Positions 1 through 9,716 of a DNA stretch of 64,000 nt are shown here, one piece after another. The DNA is from Bacillota bacterium (lineage in GTDB: Bacteria; Bacillota; Clostridia; Acetivibrionales; DTU013): positions 1 through 64,000 of the forward strand of contig JAEYOM010000201.1 of the NCBI GenBank assembly GCA_023411715.1, read 5' to 3'. How positions within the stretch are numbered: position 1 is the first letter of the stretch; each line of letters starts with the position of its first letter. Under the pieces are notes generated by a model. It ran no database searches. It saw only the letters and a program-made list of their open reading frames with translations, and had not been told where the DNA came from. The position numbers and the translations under genes are program-made.

Positions 1-1019
1 GCAAGCATATTGACGCTGAAAGCATCCTGCAGCTGCGTATTCTTGTACAACTGGTTCAGTACGACATTTGCGTTGGCGTCCTTCTTCAGATGGATAACGA
101 TCCTTACGGCGTCGATCCTGTCCGATTCGTCATTTATGTCCGAGATCCCGTCTAATCTCTTATCCTTTACAAGCTCTGCAATTTTCTCGATCAGTCTGGC
201 TTTATTGACCTGATACGGCAGATCCCTGACAATGATGCGCTGCCTGCCGTTGCTCATCTGCTCTATTTCTGCCTTTGCCCGAACAACTACCCTGCCCCTG
301 CCCGTTCTAAAATAATCCCTGATGCCCTGCTTGCCTACTATGGTTCCCGCCGTAGGAAAATCAGGCCCTTTAATTATCTTGTTGAGGTCATCTATAGTTA
401 TATCGGGATTTTCGATCATCGCGACAATCCCGTTGATAACCTCGGTCAGGTTATGCGGTGGAATATTCGTAGCCATGCCGACTGCTATGCCCGAAGAACC
501 ATTGACAAGAAGGTTGGGGAATCTGGACGGCAAAACCACAGGTTCCATTTCGTGCTCGTCAAAGTTGGGCTTGAAGTCGACCGTATCCTTGTTTATATCC
601 GCAAGCAGCTCGTTCGAGATCTTGGAAAGCCTGGCTTCCGTATACCTCATTGCCGCCGGCGGATCCCCGTCCCTGGAACCGAAATTGCCGTGACCATCTA
701 TAAGTGTATACCTGAGTGAAAAATCCTGCGCCATACGGACAAGGCTGTCATAAACGGCAGCGTCGCCGTGAGGGTGGAATTTACCGAGTACATCGCCTAC
801 AGTTGTCGCACATTTACGATACGGCTTGTCCGAAGTAAACCCTTGTGAATACATGGAATAGAGGATCCTTCTGTGGACAGGCTTCAATCCATCCCTTACG
901 TCAGGCAGCGCACGGTCGACAATAACGCTCATCGCGTAGTCTATAAACGATTTTTTCATTTCCGATTCTATATCAACCGGTATAACCCTTTGCACATTCA
1001 TTCCATCAGTGTCCGCCAT
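1..1019 (-). CDS. gyrA: DNA gyrase subunit A (3' part outside window)
   Basis: N-terminal 339 residues of the type II topoisomerase A subunit, which with GyrB introduces negative supercoils. The translation carries the catalytic core, with the family signatures [20 protein letters not shown] and [13 protein letters not shown] and, further on, ERIIV-like and [15 protein letters not shown] stretches that favour GyrA over ParC. The start is the ATG at 1017-1019. The gene runs off the left edge, so the C-terminal pinwheel domain is not visible. In the quinolone-resistance-determining region the motif reads [10 protein letters not shown], so residue 87, equivalent to E. coli Ser83, is alanine. The gene lies on the other side of oriC from gyrB and is transcribed away from the origin. 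Confidence 0.93.
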   Translation of the reverse strand, partial: MADTDGMNVQRVIPVDIESEMKKSFIDYAMSVIVDRALPDVRDGLKPVHRRILYSMYSQGFTSDKPYRKCATTVGDVLGKFHPHGDAAVYDSLVRMAQDFSLRYTLIDGHGNFGSRDGDPPAAMRYTEARLSKISNELLADINKDTVDFKPNFDEHEMEPVVLPSRFPNLLVNGSSGIAVGMATNIPPHNLTEVINGIVAMIENPDITIDDLNKIIKGPDFPTAGTIVGKQGIRDYFRTGRGRVVVRAKAEIEQMSNGRQRIIVRDLPYQVNKARLIEKIAELVKDKRLDGISDINDESDRIDAVRIVIHLKKDANANVVLNQLYKNTQLQDAFSVNML

Positions 1020-1134
1020 GAAAATAACCTCTTTCGCTGTAAATTGGTGCCTTATATATTTTAATAAACTTTCACAAGTCTGTCCACTTTTTTCATTCTT
1101 ACCCTATATTAATATGCCCTCCCTGTCATTAAAT

Positions 1135-1160
1135 AAAAAGGCCGCCCGCACGGAGCAGCC
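1135..1160 (-). terminator. Rho-independent terminator after noc
   Basis: Read on the minus strand, the arms GGCTGC and GCGGCC (one G-U pair) close a 9-nt loop, followed directly by TTTTTATTT. It lies just beyond the noc stop codon and before gyrA. Confidence 0.65.
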
Positions 1161-1178
1161 CAGCCATGTATCATTGAT

Positions 1179-2015
1179 CTACGCTTTAGGGACCCTTATT
1201 ATGAATTCGATATATTCGCCCCTGTCAATTTGGGCAGCTTTGGCATTGATGCCTGATTTCTTCATTAGATCTATCGCCTGACGGATCGTGTTTACAAAGA
1301 TCCTTATATCCTTGATGGTTTTGGTGAATTTTCTCTCAGTAGGCTTGTCCCTATCCTGATTCAGGCATTTATCAATGACCTTTTCCACCAGTTCTTCCGT
1401 CTTTTTCACGTTAAGGCTTCTTTCGCACACGTGTTTGAGCACCTTAAGCTGCAGCTGTTCGTCGTGAAGCTTCAGAAGCGCCCTTGCATGCCTCTCGGTA
1501 AGGCTGTTGTCCGCGAGAATCTTCTTTACCAGAGGCGAAAGCTTCAAAAGCCTTATTTTATTGGCGACCGTGGACTGACTTTTGCCGATCTTCTGAGCGA
1601 GCTCCTCCTGGGTGAAGCCATGCTCATTTATAAGATTGTTGTAGCCTTCGGCTTCGTCCATGTAATTCAGGTCCTCCCGCTGGAGGTTTTCTATCAGAGC
1701 CATGACCGCGGAATCATTGTCGTTTACGTTGATGACGATAGCCGGAATTTCTTTCAAACCCGCCATTATAGCAGCGCGCAGTCTTCTTTCTCCTGCCACG
1801 AGCTCGTAATTAGTGTTTGAGATCTTCCTTACGTTAATCGGTTGAATAACTCCATACTGCTGAATTGATTCGCGTAATTCCTCAAGTGATCCTTTTGAGA
1901 ATTGTTTTCTCGGCTGATAGGGGTTAGGCCTTACTGAATCAATACTTAGATATGAGATGTTTTTGATGTCGTCTTTCTTTTCATGTTTTGAGATCTGAAG
2001 TTTACTCTCAAGCAT
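1179..2015 (-). CDS. noc: Nucleoid occlusion protein Noc-like (ParB/Spo0J family)
   Basis: A 278-residue ParB-family CTPase and DNA-binding protein. The N-terminal ParB/Srx domain (about 25-115) has PNPYQPRK, the CTP-binding motif GERRLRAA and ENLQREDLN. A helix-turn-helix region follows (TQEELAQKIGKSQSTVANKIRLL), then a C-terminal dimerisation region. The chosen start is the internal ATG at 2013-2015, preceded by AAAAGGA. A longer frame begins at 2060 without a good ribosome site. It sits downstream of mnmE-mnmG-rsmG as noc does in Bacillus, while a second paralog (the true parB) lies with parA at 17.9 kb. From family knowledge Noc prevents septation over the nucleoid. The classical N-terminal amphipathic membrane helix of Noc is not obvious, so another ParB-like role remains possible. 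Confidence 0.8.
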   Translation of the reverse strand: MLESKLQISKHEKKDDIKNISYLSIDSVRPNPYQPRKQFSKGSLEELRESIQQYGVIQPINVRKISNTNYELVAGERRLRAAIMAGLKEIPAIVINVNDNDSAVMALIENLQREDLNYMDEAEGYNNLINEHGFTQEELAQKIGKSQSTVANKIRLLKLSPLVKKILADNSLTERHARALLKLHDEQLQLKVLKHVCERSLNVKKTEELVEKVIDKCLNQDRDKPTERKFTKTIKDIRIFVNTIRQAIDLMKKSGINAKAAQIDRGEYIEFIIRVPKA

Positions 2016-2059
2016 ACAGCACCATCCTTTTCCTTCGGGCTCCGTACCATATGCAAGCA

Positions 2060-2124
2060 CGGCGGTACATAACCCACGTATATTTACATATATTTCCTTA
2101 TGTTATTCGGGTTATTATTCGCCG
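2060..2124. other. Imperfect hairpin upstream of noc
   Basis: The arms CGGCG-4 nt-ATAACCC (2060-2075) and GGGTTAT-4 nt-CGCCG (2109-2124) pair around a 33-nt AT-rich loop in the rsmG-noc gap. No run of T follows on the minus strand, so it is not a typical terminator for rsmG. It may be a leader structure of noc. Confidence 0.3.
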
Positions 2125-2198
2125 GACCTTTTTTAATTTCCTTTTTTATATGACTGGAATCGTTCGTGCTTTTAATATAAATTAATGTATTACATTAC

Positions 2199-2912
2199 TC
2201 AAATCAACGGCTCTTTTGACGGTTTTCCCGCTTTTCTGGGATATTTGGTCGGTGTTTGTCGTAATTTTCTTACGACAATGATGCTCCTTTTCATATCGCT
2301 GCCGGGGAGAATGAAATCTTTTATCTCTTCTACCTTACCTCCCAGGATATCCAGTGCCTTGCCCGAGATATCAACCTCCTCGCTGCCAGCCTTCATTGCT
2401 GTAAATATACCGCCGACTTTGACCAGCGGCAGGCAATATTCCAGTAAGACGGGAAGAGAGGCCACCGCCCTCGCCACGGCAACATCCGACTTTTCCCTGA
2501 ATTCCGCCGCCAAGCCTGCATCTTCCGCCCTTAAGTGGACAGCGTGTATTCCGGACAGCTGCAGTTCAGCTATAACAGCATTAAGAAATCCTATCCTTTT
2601 TTCAAGGGAATCCAATAAAACTATTTTTAAAGAAGGGTTTGCTATCTTTAAAGGCAATCCGGGAAATCCGGCGCCTGTGCCGACATCTATGAGACTCTGC
2701 CCATCTTTCAGGAACGGCATTACGCTCAATGAATCCACAAAATGCTTTATAATGAAATCCCTGTCCTCTTCTATTGCGGTCAGGTTCATTTTTTCATTCC
2801 ACTCAAGCAGTATTCTTTTATACTGAAGTAATGCCATGATCACGGCTTCGTCAAGCTTGACGCCGAATTTCCCGGCACCCTCCCGAAGGATTTGTTCGAT
2901 CGGCTGTTCCAT
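2199..2912 (-). CDS. rsmG: 16S rRNA (guanine527-N7)-methyltransferase RsmG
   Basis: 237 residues, the usual length for RsmG (GidB), which methylates N7 of G527 in the 530 loop of 16S rRNA using S-adenosylmethionine. The AdoMet-binding motif VGTGAGFPGLPL appears at about residues 75-86, and the conserved LLDSLEKRIGFL and ARAVASLPVLLEY segments follow. AAGGAAGGTG lies 9 nt before the ATG. It follows mnmG on the same strand with a 182-bp gap that holds a 13-bp tandem repeat. The C-terminal tail (RQTPTKYPRKAGKPSKEPL) is basic, as is typical. Confidence 0.95.
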   Translation of the reverse strand: MEQPIEQILREGAGKFGVKLDEAVIMALLQYKRILLEWNEKMNLTAIEEDRDFIIKHFVDSLSVMPFLKDGQSLIDVGTGAGFPGLPLKIANPSLKIVLLDSLEKRIGFLNAVIAELQLSGIHAVHLRAEDAGLAAEFREKSDVAVARAVASLPVLLEYCLPLVKVGGIFTAMKAGSEEVDISGKALDILGGKVEEIKDFILPGSDMKRSIIVVRKLRQTPTKYPRKAGKPSKEPLI

Positions 2913-3023
2913 CTATCCATACACCTTCCTTACACGTTTAATCCTTGCACAACGTCAACTATGCTGTATTACCGGTTTACAGGCCCTGACAAGTCTCATT
3001 CGGCAGCTACGTTATGTCATCGA

Positions 3024-3101
3024 CTGCTGCTATCGGCTGTTACTATCGGCTATTACTGCCGGTTGTTACTGCCGGCTGTCTCTTCTGGCTATTGTCACCG
3101 G
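3024..3101. repeat. Six-unit 13-bp degenerate tandem repeat
   Basis: Units start at 3024, 3037, 3050, 3063, 3076 and 3089. Examples are CTGTTACTATCGG, CTATTACTGCCGG and TTGTTACTGCCGG. The last unit contains the mnmG stop codon, so the array fills the start of the mnmG-rsmG intergenic space. Units 2-4 are nearly identical and units 5-6 are diverged. Confidence 0.8.
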
Positions 3102-5002
3102 TTGCCGCCGCCTTTAGCGCTTAGGTATACCAGCAGCACCGATATATCCGCCGGCGAGACTCCTGAAATACGTGACGCCTGGCCTACCGATGCCGGCTTC
3201 AGCTTCGTAAGCTTCTGCCTCGCTTCGATACGAAGCCCGTGGATATCATTATAATCCATGTTCTCCGGGATCTGCTTCCTTTCCAGTTTTCTGTACTGCT
3301 CGACCTGTATCAGCTGTCTTTTTATATAACCTTCATATTTTATAGTGATCTCGACCTGCTGCGCAGTCGCGTTATATTTCCTTGACCCGCCGGACTTTAG
3401 GCTTTTAGGGCGTTCCCTATCCACGGCTTCCAGAGAGGAGTATGTCAACTCTGGACGCCTAAGCAGCTCGGCCAGACTAATGCCCGCTTTTATCAGAGTG
3501 CTGTCCATCGATACAAGAAATGTGTTGACTTCTTCAGAGGGCGGCAGATAAGTGTTTTTCAGCCTCTCGACTTCTTCTTCTATCATGGCCTTCTTTTCAT
3601 TGAATCTGTCGTATCTCTCCCGGCTTATCAGGCCGACTTCGTAACCCTTCGGCGTAAGCCTGAGATCTGCATTATCCTGCCTCAGCAGGAGCCTGTACTC
3701 CGAACGCGAAGTCATGATCCTGTATGGTTCGGCAGTCCCTTTTGTTACGAGGTCGTCTATCAGGACCCCTATGTATGCATCCGACCTGTCCAGTATCAGC
3801 GGAGGTTTGCCTTTCAGCTTCTGAGCCGCGTTTATCCCGGCGATGACTCCCTGGGCAGCGGCCTCTTCATAACCTGAACTGCCGTTGATCTGTCCGGCTG
3901 AAAACAGTCCGTCCACATTCTTGAACTCCAGACTGAGTTTAAGCTGGGTCGGGTCAATGCAGTCGTATTCGATAGCATAGGCGCTTCTTTGAACATGGGC
4001 ATTTTCCAGGCCCGGCAGCGTTTTGATCATTTCGAGCTGCACATCCTCGGGCATACTGCTCGACATGCCCTGGAGGTACATTTCCTGCGTACCGAGCCCC
4101 ATAGGCTCAACAAACACCTGATGCTGCTCCTTATCTGCAAAGCGTACTACCTTGTCCTCTATAGACGGACAATATCTTGGGCCGACCCCTTCGATCATAC
4201 CTCCGAAAAGCGGTGATCTATGCAGGTTCGCACGAATTATATCATGCGTGTTTTTATTGGTATAGGTAAGCCAGCAGGAAACCTGCTCACGCTCGATCCC
4301 TTCATTTTCAAACGAAAACGGTATGATTACCTCATCACCGGGCTGTTCTGACATCTTTGATAAATCCAGTGTTTTTCTATTCAGCCGCGCCGGAGTACCG
4401 GTTTTGAACCGCATCAATTCGATGCCCTTTACCCTCAGGCTGTCCGACAGCCTGTTGGAGGGGAACAATCCATCCGGCCCGCCGCTGTAGCTTACATCCC
4501 CGATGATTATCTTTCCTTGTAAATATGTGCCGGTAGTCAGGATAGCAGCCCGGCAGCGGTATATCGCTCCGGTATGCGTCTTTACGCCTGTTACACAGTT
4601 CGACTCATCTGTAAGAAGCTCTACGATCTCGCCTTGTTTTATGTAAAGGTTCGCCTGATTTTCAAGCGTATTTTTCATTTCCATCTGGTAACGCCTGCGG
4701 TCGACTTGAGCCCTAAGAGAATAAACGGCCGGCCCTTTGGCCGAATTGAGTATCTTGCACTGTATAAGCGTCTTGTCCGTGCATTTGCCCATCTCTCCTC
4801 CGAGCGCATCCAGCTCCCTCACCAGATGGCCCTTCCCGGTGCCGCCGACACTTGGGTTGCACGGCATATTAGCAATACTGTCGAGATTTATCGCGAAAAC
4901 GATAGTATTCATCCCGAGCCTGGCGGCCGCCAATGCCGCTTCGCAGCCTGCATGTCCCGCCCCGACCACCGCTATGTCAAATTCTCCCGCTAAGTAGTCC
5001 AT
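3095..5002 (-). CDS. mnmG: tRNA uridine-5-carboxymethylaminomethyl modification enzyme MnmG
   Basis: 635 residues. FAD-dependent partner of MnmE that installs the (carboxymethyl)aminomethyl group on wobble U34 of certain tRNAs. The N-terminal dinucleotide-binding motif [19 protein letters not shown] is present, then [21 protein letters not shown], the conserved CPSIEDKV segment and the C-terminal helical domain with MDYNDIHGL. The start ATG at 5000-5002 is preceded by GGAGGAAAC, and upstream in-frame Met codons at 5065 and beyond lack such a site. Fifty-nine bases separate it from mnmE. The stop codon lies inside the last unit of a 13-bp tandem repeat. Confidence 0.96.
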   Translation of the reverse strand: MDYLAGEFDIAVVGAGHAGCEAALAAARLGMNTIVFAINLDSIANMPCNPSVGGTGKGHLVRELDALGGEMGKCTDKTLIQCKILNSAKGPAVYSLRAQVDRRRYQMEMKNTLENQANLYIKQGEIVELLTDESNCVTGVKTHTGAIYRCRAAILTTGTYLQGKIIIGDVSYSGGPDGLFPSNRLSDSLRVKGIELMRFKTGTPARLNRKTLDLSKMSEQPGDEVIIPFSFENEGIEREQVSCWLTYTNKNTHDIIRANLHRSPLFGGMIEGVGPRYCPSIEDKVVRFADKEQHQVFVEPMGLGTQEMYLQGMSSSMPEDVQLEMIKTLPGLENAHVQRSAYAIEYDCIDPTQLKLSLEFKNVDGLFSAGQINGSSGYEEAAAQGVIAGINAAQKLKGKPPLILDRSDAYIGVLIDDLVTKGTAEPYRIMTSRSEYRLLLRQDNADLRLTPKGYEVGLISRERYDRFNEKKAMIEEEVERLKNTYLPPSEEVNTFLVSMDSTLIKAGISLAELLRRPELTYSSLEAVDRERPKSLKSGGSRKYNATAQQVEITIKYEGYIKRQLIQVEQYRKLERKQIPENMDYNDIHGLRIEARQKLTKLKPASVGQASRISGVSPADISVLLVYLSAKGGGNR

Positions 5003-5061
5003 GTTTCCTCCTTTGGATGTTTTAGAGAAAATCCGCGCCATTGGCGCTAAACATCCTCCAA

Positions 5062-6501
5062 TCACTTACCGATGCAGAATCGTGAAAATATTTCGTGCAA
5101 AACATCTTCACTTACGGATTCGCCTGTTATTTGCCCGAGGGCGTCCGCACATTCCTTTATATCTATGGTCACGAAATCGAGCGGCAGTCCGCCCGTATGC
5201 GCGCTTTCCGCCGCGTCAAGGCATTCTATTGCACTGTCAAGAAGCTGCTTGTGACGTACATTTGTGACCAGCACCTCACTATTCGGATCGATGCCTCCCT
5301 TAAGGAACAATTCGCCGATAGCATCAAACAGTTCATCGATACCGGTCCCGTCGAGCATCGAAGCAACAATGACCGGAGTCTCCCCGGAAGTCCCGAGCTC
5401 TCGTTTCATTTCCTCTATCCTGCTGTCGGCGGATATATCTACCTTGTTGAATATTATAATCCTTTTCTTCACCCCGACCGAACGGATTATATCCTGATCC
5501 TCCGGTAATATTCCGGTCTGGGCATCCAGTACGACTATGACAAGATCTGCATTGACCGCTGCATTTTTAGCCCTTTCCACGCCGATCGACTCGACCGGAT
5601 CCGAAGTGCTGCGGATGCCCGCCGTATCGAGGAGCCGAACAGGGATCCCTTTTATATTTATGTATTCCTCTATGATATCCCTGGTCGTTCCGGGCACGTC
5701 GGTAACAATAGCGCGGTCACCACCCGAAAGGGCATTCATCAGCGATGATTTACCGGCATTAGGTTTGCCTACTATGGCCGCTGTCAGGCCTTCCCTTATA
5801 AGCCTTCCCCTGTCATAGCCCGCGACTATTCCGGCAAGCTCACTTTTGACCGTTTTTACTTCTTCGTTTATTTTCTCTGCCGTCAGCTCTTCTATATCAT
5901 ACTCCGGGTATTCCAGCACTGCTTCGATATGAGCTATAAGCGCTATAAGCTTTTTCCTCGCGCTCGTGATCCTTGCGGATAGCCTTCCTTGAAGCTGGTC
6001 TGCGGCCGCCCTCGAACCTTCGTCAGTCTTTGAATTGATAAGATCGATAACGGCTTCCGCCTGCGCCAAATCCATCTTTCCGTTAATGAAAGCCCGCTTG
6101 GTGAATTCACCGGGTCCGGCAGCCCGCGCACCCTGACGCAACGCCAGGGACAGCACGTTTTTCAATATGATAATGCCGCCATGACAGCTGATCTCAACAA
6201 TATCTTCTGCGGTAAATGTATTTGGCGCTTCCATTTTTATCAGCAGAACATCATCCAATAACCGCCCGTTTGCAGGATCGATGATTTTTCCATGCGTCAC
6301 GGTATGGGTGCCTATCTCTGTGAATTGCCTTTTGCTTCTGAAAATACGCACAGCGATATCGAACGCGCCCGGTCCGCTCATCCTGACGATCCCTATCCCT
6401 CCGGTTCCGAAGGGAGTGGATATCGCGGCTATCGTATCATTGTCGGATATATCGTTATGTCTTATATCACTGCAGCCTGTATAACTGCTGACATCCTGCA
6501 T
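5062..6501 (-). CDS. mnmE: tRNA modification GTPase MnmE
   Basis: 479 residues. A folate-binding N-terminal domain is followed by a helical domain carrying an inserted G domain (G1 GKPNAGKSS near residue 245, [16 protein letters not shown]) and the invariant C-terminal FCIGK motif whose cysteine is functionally required. It acts with MnmG on tRNA wobble uridines. The ATG at 6499-6501 has AAAGAGG upstream. The N-terminus carries about 20 extra residues before the conserved [12 protein letters not shown] 306-bp gap with three hairpins separates it from jag upstream. Confidence 0.96.
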   Translation of the reverse strand: MQDVSSYTGCSDIRHNDISDNDTIAAISTPFGTGGIGIVRMSGPGAFDIAVRIFRSKRQFTEIGTHTVTHGKIIDPANGRLLDDVLLIKMEAPNTFTAEDIVEISCHGGIIILKNVLSLALRQGARAAGPGEFTKRAFINGKMDLAQAEAVIDLINSKTDEGSRAAADQLQGRLSARITSARKKLIALIAHIEAVLEYPEYDIEELTAEKINEEVKTVKSELAGIVAGYDRGRLIREGLTAAIVGKPNAGKSSLMNALSGGDRAIVTDVPGTTRDIIEEYINIKGIPVRLLDTAGIRSTSDPVESIGVERAKNAAVNADLVIVVLDAQTGILPEDQDIIRSVGVKKRIIIFNKVDISADSRIEEMKRELGTSGETPVIVASMLDGTGIDELFDAIGELFLKGGIDPNSEVLVTNVRHKQLLDSAIECLDAAESAHTGGLPLDFVTIDIKECADALGQITGESVSEDVLHEIFSRFCIGK

Positions 6502-6621
6502 GGTACGCCTCTTTCCGTGTTTTTAAGTATCTGAAATCTTTGTTCCAATATTTTGTTATATCATATATTTGCGTTGGTTCTCAACTACTGTTTTGTAACA
6601 CTTCATTTTTTATTTACATCC

Positions 6622-6715
6622 GAAGTGTTATAAAGACACTTCTTGATTATCTGGTCTGAATAGCGTTTCAGACCACCGGCTACAATTTAAAAGAGGACAA
6701 TTTTAAATTGTCCTC
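6622..6715. promoter_or_regulatory. Three consecutive hairpins upstream of mnmE
   Basis: The 306-bp jag-mnmE gap holds three short inverted repeats: GAAGTGT/ACACTTC (6622-6642), GGTCTGAA/TTCAGACC (6653-6674) and GAGGACAAT/ATTGTCCTC (6693-6715). On the minus strand the last is followed by TTTT, so it may terminate jag transcripts. The set could also be a leader of the mnmE operon. No known RNA family was recognised. Confidence 0.5.
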
Positions 6716-6807
6716 AGCGGTTTTGTTTTATTCTGAATTATACTCCGGCCTTATGCGACACTATACTGTATTTTTCCCGTTCTAGCACTGTCCCCTTACG
6801 GTTCGGC

Positions 6808-7449
6808 TTACTGCCTTTTGGAGCCCGCGCCCTGCTTCAGCGTAATTACTACCTTCCGGTTCGGCTCTTCGCCTACGCTGTATGTTTCAACGTAATTGTT
6901 GTTCTGCAGGGTCGAATGGATGATCCTTCTTTCATATGGGTTCATCGGCTCGAGAGTAACGTTCCTGCGATATCTGATGACTCTGTCCGCAAGCCTGTCT
7001 GCCAGCTTCACGAGGGTTTCCTCTCTCTTTTGCCTGTAGTTTTCGATATCTATGGTCACTCTCTTGTACGTATCGTTTTTTTTATTTACCACCAGGCTCG
7101 TAAGATACTGCAAGGCGTCAAGCGTTTCTCCGCGCCTGCCTATGATGATCCCGCTGTCCTTGCCCGTTACCTTTAGAAGGATCGATTCATCATCCTCTGT
7201 TTTATCGATATCGACTGTAACGTGCATCTTATCAAAGACGCTGCTTAAAAATTCCACGCCGTCCTCACGGCCTGAACCCTTGAGCCTTACCTGCACACGG
7301 GCGTTCTTTCCGCCTATTCCGAACAAGCCCTTGGCGCCTTCTTCTATTACATTTATTTCAACATCCTCGCGTTGTGCGCCTAGCTCTTCCAATGCCATAT
7401 TTATAGCTTCCTGCACCGTTTTAGCGGTCTTTTCGACGATCTCTCCCAT
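6808..7449 (-). CDS. jag: RNA-binding protein Jag/KhpB
   Basis: 213 residues in the classical three-part arrangement: a Jag-N domain (about 1-55, with KTVQEAINMALEELG and KGLFGIGGKNA), a KH domain with GRRGETLDALQYL as the GxxG RNA-binding loop, and a C-terminal R3H domain (RRIIHSTLQNN). KhpB binds RNA with KhpA and influences cell elongation and sporulation in Firmicutes. AAAGGAGG precedes the ATG, and yidC ends 53 bp upstream, so both are probably cotranscribed. Confidence 0.93.
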   Translation of the reverse strand: MGEIVEKTAKTVQEAINMALEELGAQREDVEINVIEEGAKGLFGIGGKNARVQVRLKGSGREDGVEFLSSVFDKMHVTVDIDKTEDDESILLKVTGKDSGIIIGRRGETLDALQYLTSLVVNKKNDTYKRVTIDIENYRQKREETLVKLADRLADRVIRYRRNVTLEPMNPYERRIIHSTLQNNNYVETYSVGEEPNRKVVITLKQGAGSKRQ

Positions 7450-7502
7450 CTATATAGTCAGCCTCCTTTAGCCTCTATGATTTCATGAGTCAATGAACCA
7501 AA

Positions 7503-8675
7503 CTATTTCTTCTTGCCGCCCTTTTTATTCTTTCCGCTGTATTTATTGTTACTACTGGCGGTACCGGATTTATTCCCTGTTTTTTTAACTCCGCTGTTCT
7601 GTTTCCCGCCGCCTGAACCTTTTACAGCGTTTCCGGAATTATCGCCCGGTTCCGCTCCTTCAGTCGTTGTATCGGCAGTGCCGTTCTCTGCTGCGCCGTC
7701 AGTTATCTGCTGAGCTTTTACTGCACCGTCCTCAATAGCGGCAGAGCCGCCGTTAGCTTTCTTTTTGCCTTCAATTGCGGCCTGCTCGGGTTTTTGATTC
7801 TTCTTCAATATGTGCTTATTCACGTAAAGCTGCTGTAGTATTGCCACCACGTAACCCGCCATCCAATAAAGGATAATACCGGCGGGAAGCGTAAACGAGA
7901 ACATCAGCGTCATAATAGGTCCCATCAACAGCATGGAGTTGTTGGTACAACCCGCTGCATTGCTCTGCGTATTGGCGGTGTTCGTGCTTGGCATTGCAAG
8001 TTTACTTGAAATATAAGTCGTAACTGTTGCAATTATTACCAGGATAAACAGCGGTATATAAATACCCGCCTGAGGACCAAACAATTTGGCAGGCTCATAT
8101 GTTGCCGTTTCACCGAGATGCAATCCAAGAAAACTATTGAAGTTGATAAGTTCCGATTTATTAAGGTACTGCGAGACCTGTGACAGTTTATCGGGAAAAT
8201 CACTGAAATAATTCAATGCCAGAAGTTCCTTCTGAGTCCCCATCTGCTGTATGGTCTTCCCAAGTCCTGAAGCCGCAACTTCCACTATTTTGTTGATTGC
8301 GGTCGCATCCTTGCCCATCATGAATTTCAACGGCTGTATGATTACCCAGTACAGAGACATAATGATCGGTAGCTGGAAAAGCATTGGAAGACAGCCGCTC
8401 GCAGGATTGTAGTTGTTTTCCTGGTAGAGCTTCATCATTTCCTGATTGAGCTTTTCTTTGTCATCCTTGTATCTCTTTTGTATTTCATTCAGCTGGGGCT
8501 GCAGCTTCTGCATCTTGGCGGTCGACTTGTATTGCTTGAAAGTAAGAGGCATCAGTGCGAGCCTTACAATAATAGTAAAAATGATGATCGCCAGTCCATA
8601 ATTATGGAATGCGATATTATATATGAATAAAAGAAACTTCCCGAGTGGGCCCGCAATAAAATCCCAGTTCAACAT
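7503..8675 (-). CDS. yidC: Membrane protein insertase YidC/SpoIIIJ
   Basis: 390 residues. It inserts and folds inner-membrane proteins, alone or with SecYEG. The 60KD_IMP domain covers about residues 20-280, with LAIIIFTIIVRLALMPLTF, the hydrophilic arginine of the first core helix, the cytoplasmic coiled hairpin (QPQLNEIQKRYKDDKEKL) and NPASGCLPMLFQLPI. The last 90 residues are a low-complexity tail rich in Gly, Lys, Asn and Thr. There is no lipobox at the N-terminus. AGAAGGGAAAAG precedes the ATG. An exceptionally strong inverted repeat lies 26 bp upstream of the start. Confidence 0.95.
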   Translation of the reverse strand: MLNWDFIAGPLGKFLLFIYNIAFHNYGLAIIIFTIIVRLALMPLTFKQYKSTAKMQKLQPQLNEIQKRYKDDKEKLNQEMMKLYQENNYNPASGCLPMLFQLPIIMSLYWVIIQPLKFMMGKDATAINKIVEVAASGLGKTIQQMGTQKELLALNYFSDFPDKLSQVSQYLNKSELINFNSFLGLHLGETATYEPAKLFGPQAGIYIPLFILVIIATVTTYISSKLAMPSTNTANTQSNAAGCTNNSMLLMGPIMTLMFSFTLPAGIILYWMAGYVVAILQQLYVNKHILKKNQKPEQAAIEGKKKANGGSAAIEDGAVKAQQITDGAAENGTADTTTEGAEPGDNSGNAVKGSGGGKQNSGVKKTGNKSGTASSNNKYSGKNKKGGKKK

Positions 8676-8700
8676 AATTCTTTTCCCTTCTGTTAATATA

Positions 8701-8800
8701 AGGATCGGCTAAAATACTAGTTCCGATACTTTTACGGGGAATGGAGCGGCTAGTGTAGTTCCCCGTAAAGCTTATCGGAAGTTGTATTTTAACGATTCCT
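8701..8800. repeat. ~100-bp near-perfect inverted repeat upstream of yidC
   Basis: Arms of about 41 bp (8701-8741 and 8759-8800) are inverse complements with only a few mismatches and bulges around a 17-nt loop. The inner part pairs TTACGGGGAA with TTCCCCGTAA, and next to it TTCCGATA with TATCGGAA. It fills the yidD-yidC gap and would form a very stable hairpin in the yidC leader. Confidence 0.85.
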
Positions 8801-8813
8801 AAGCTTAAATGCC

Positions 8814-9035
8814 CTATTTAACCGGATCATATCCTCCCGGATGAAACGGATGGCATTTTGACAGTCTCTTTAGCGCCAGCCAACTGCCCTTGAAAATTCC
8901 ATACTTCGTAAGAGCATCGATGGCATATTGTGAGCAGGTCGGATAAAACCTGCAAGTTTTTCTTCCTTTGAGCGGGGATAAATATTTCTGATATATACGT
9001 ATCAAGCCGATCATGAGTTTTTTAATGCATCCCAT
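8814..9035 (-). CDS. yidD: Membrane protein insertion efficiency factor YidD
   Basis: 73 residues, including the family signature [15 protein letters not shown] and the C-terminal [13 protein letters not shown]. YidD is a small peripheral membrane protein that assists YidC-dependent insertion. The start codon lies inside the 3' end of rnpA (25-bp overlap), with CAGGGAAA as ribosome site, the standard arrangement in the rpmH-rnpA-yidD-yidC cluster. Confidence 0.93.
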   Translation of the reverse strand: MGCIKKLMIGLIRIYQKYLSPLKGRKTCRFYPTCSQYAIDALTKYGIFKGSWLALKRLSKCHPFHPGGYDPVK

Positions 9036-9376
9036 TTTCCCTGGTCGAAGGCCTTGACTTTCTTCAAAAGAAACTTCATTTCCTTTTTCACTTCCGCAAG
9101 GCCATATTCTGTATCTACACCTCTTGCAACAAATACGACATCCAGATCCGGGAGTACAAAATCTTCATAGAACCTGTAGCTTTCCCGGATCAATCTTTTC
9201 GCCCTGTTCCGCCTTACGCTCTTGCCAACCTTTTTGTTGGCTGTGATACCAAGTCTGTTGATACCGTAACGATTTCTGAGCACATAAATCACGATGTACT
9301 TGCCCGGAAAAAATGCGCCCTTCTTATATATACGAACAAATTCGTAGTTTTTCTTCAACGGTACCGTCTTTTTCAT
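9011..9376 (-). CDS. rnpA: Ribonuclease P protein component
   Basis: 121 residues. It is the basic protein subunit that helps the RNase P RNA process tRNA 5' ends. The signature RNR motif region [19 protein letters not shown] is present at about 51-69, along with the N-terminal [14 protein letters not shown]. It lies between rpmH and yidD and overlaps yidD by 25 bp. Confidence 0.95.
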   Translation of the reverse strand: MKKTVPLKKNYEFVRIYKKGAFFPGKYIVIYVLRNRYGINRLGITANKKVGKSVRRNRAKRLIRESYRFYEDFVLPDLDVVFVARGVDTEYGLAEVKKEMKFLLKKVKAFDQGKWDALKNS

Positions 9377-9404
9377 TTAATCCTCATTGCAAACTAAAAT
9401 TAAA

Positions 9405-9430
9405 GAAAAAGACCACACTTTATGCGGTCT
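9405..9430 (-). terminator. Terminator or attenuator between rpmH and rnpA
   Basis: On the minus strand AGACCGCA and TGTGGTCT (one G-U pair) close a 5-nt loop and are followed by TTTTTC. The stem starts at the rpmH stop codon. It probably reduces read-through so that rpmH is expressed more than rnpA. Confidence 0.65.
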
Positions 9431-9564
9431 TACGCTGAAAGCTCTTTCCTGCCCTTTAGTCTGCGTCTTCTCAGTACTTTCCTGCCGTTTGCAGTACTCA
9501 TCCTTTTTCTGAAGCCATGTTCCTTAGATCTCTGCCTTTTCTTAGGCTGATATGTCCTTAACAC
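9430..9564 (-). CDS. rpmH: 50S ribosomal protein L34
   Basis: 44 residues with the invariant L34 sequence ([41 protein letters not shown]). The start codon is GTG at 9562-9564, with GGGGGTG 6 nt upstream. Another in-frame GTG at 9571-9573 would add three residues, but the family norm favours 9564. It is the first gene of the leftward cluster and has its own consensus promoter. Confidence 0.95.
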   Translation of the reverse strand: MLRTYQPKKRQRSKEHGFRKRMSTANGRKVLRRRRLKGRKELSA

Positions 9565-9687
9565 AGTTAACACCCCCGTTCCTTGCTGAAGAAAAGCACC
9601 CGTGCGTTTTCCTTATTAAAGTATTTGCTCATATTCCGCTTTTATAACATAATTTTGCATGAACCCTTTTGTAGGGACAGCACACCA

Positions 9688-9716
9688 ATTATATTAAAAA
9701 GTTTAATCTGTGTCAA
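9688..9716 (-). promoter_or_regulatory. Consensus sigma-A promoter of rpmH
   Basis: On the minus strand, TTGACA (9716-9711), a 17-bp spacer and TATAAT (9693-9688): a perfect vegetative promoter directed into rpmH. Confidence 0.85.
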
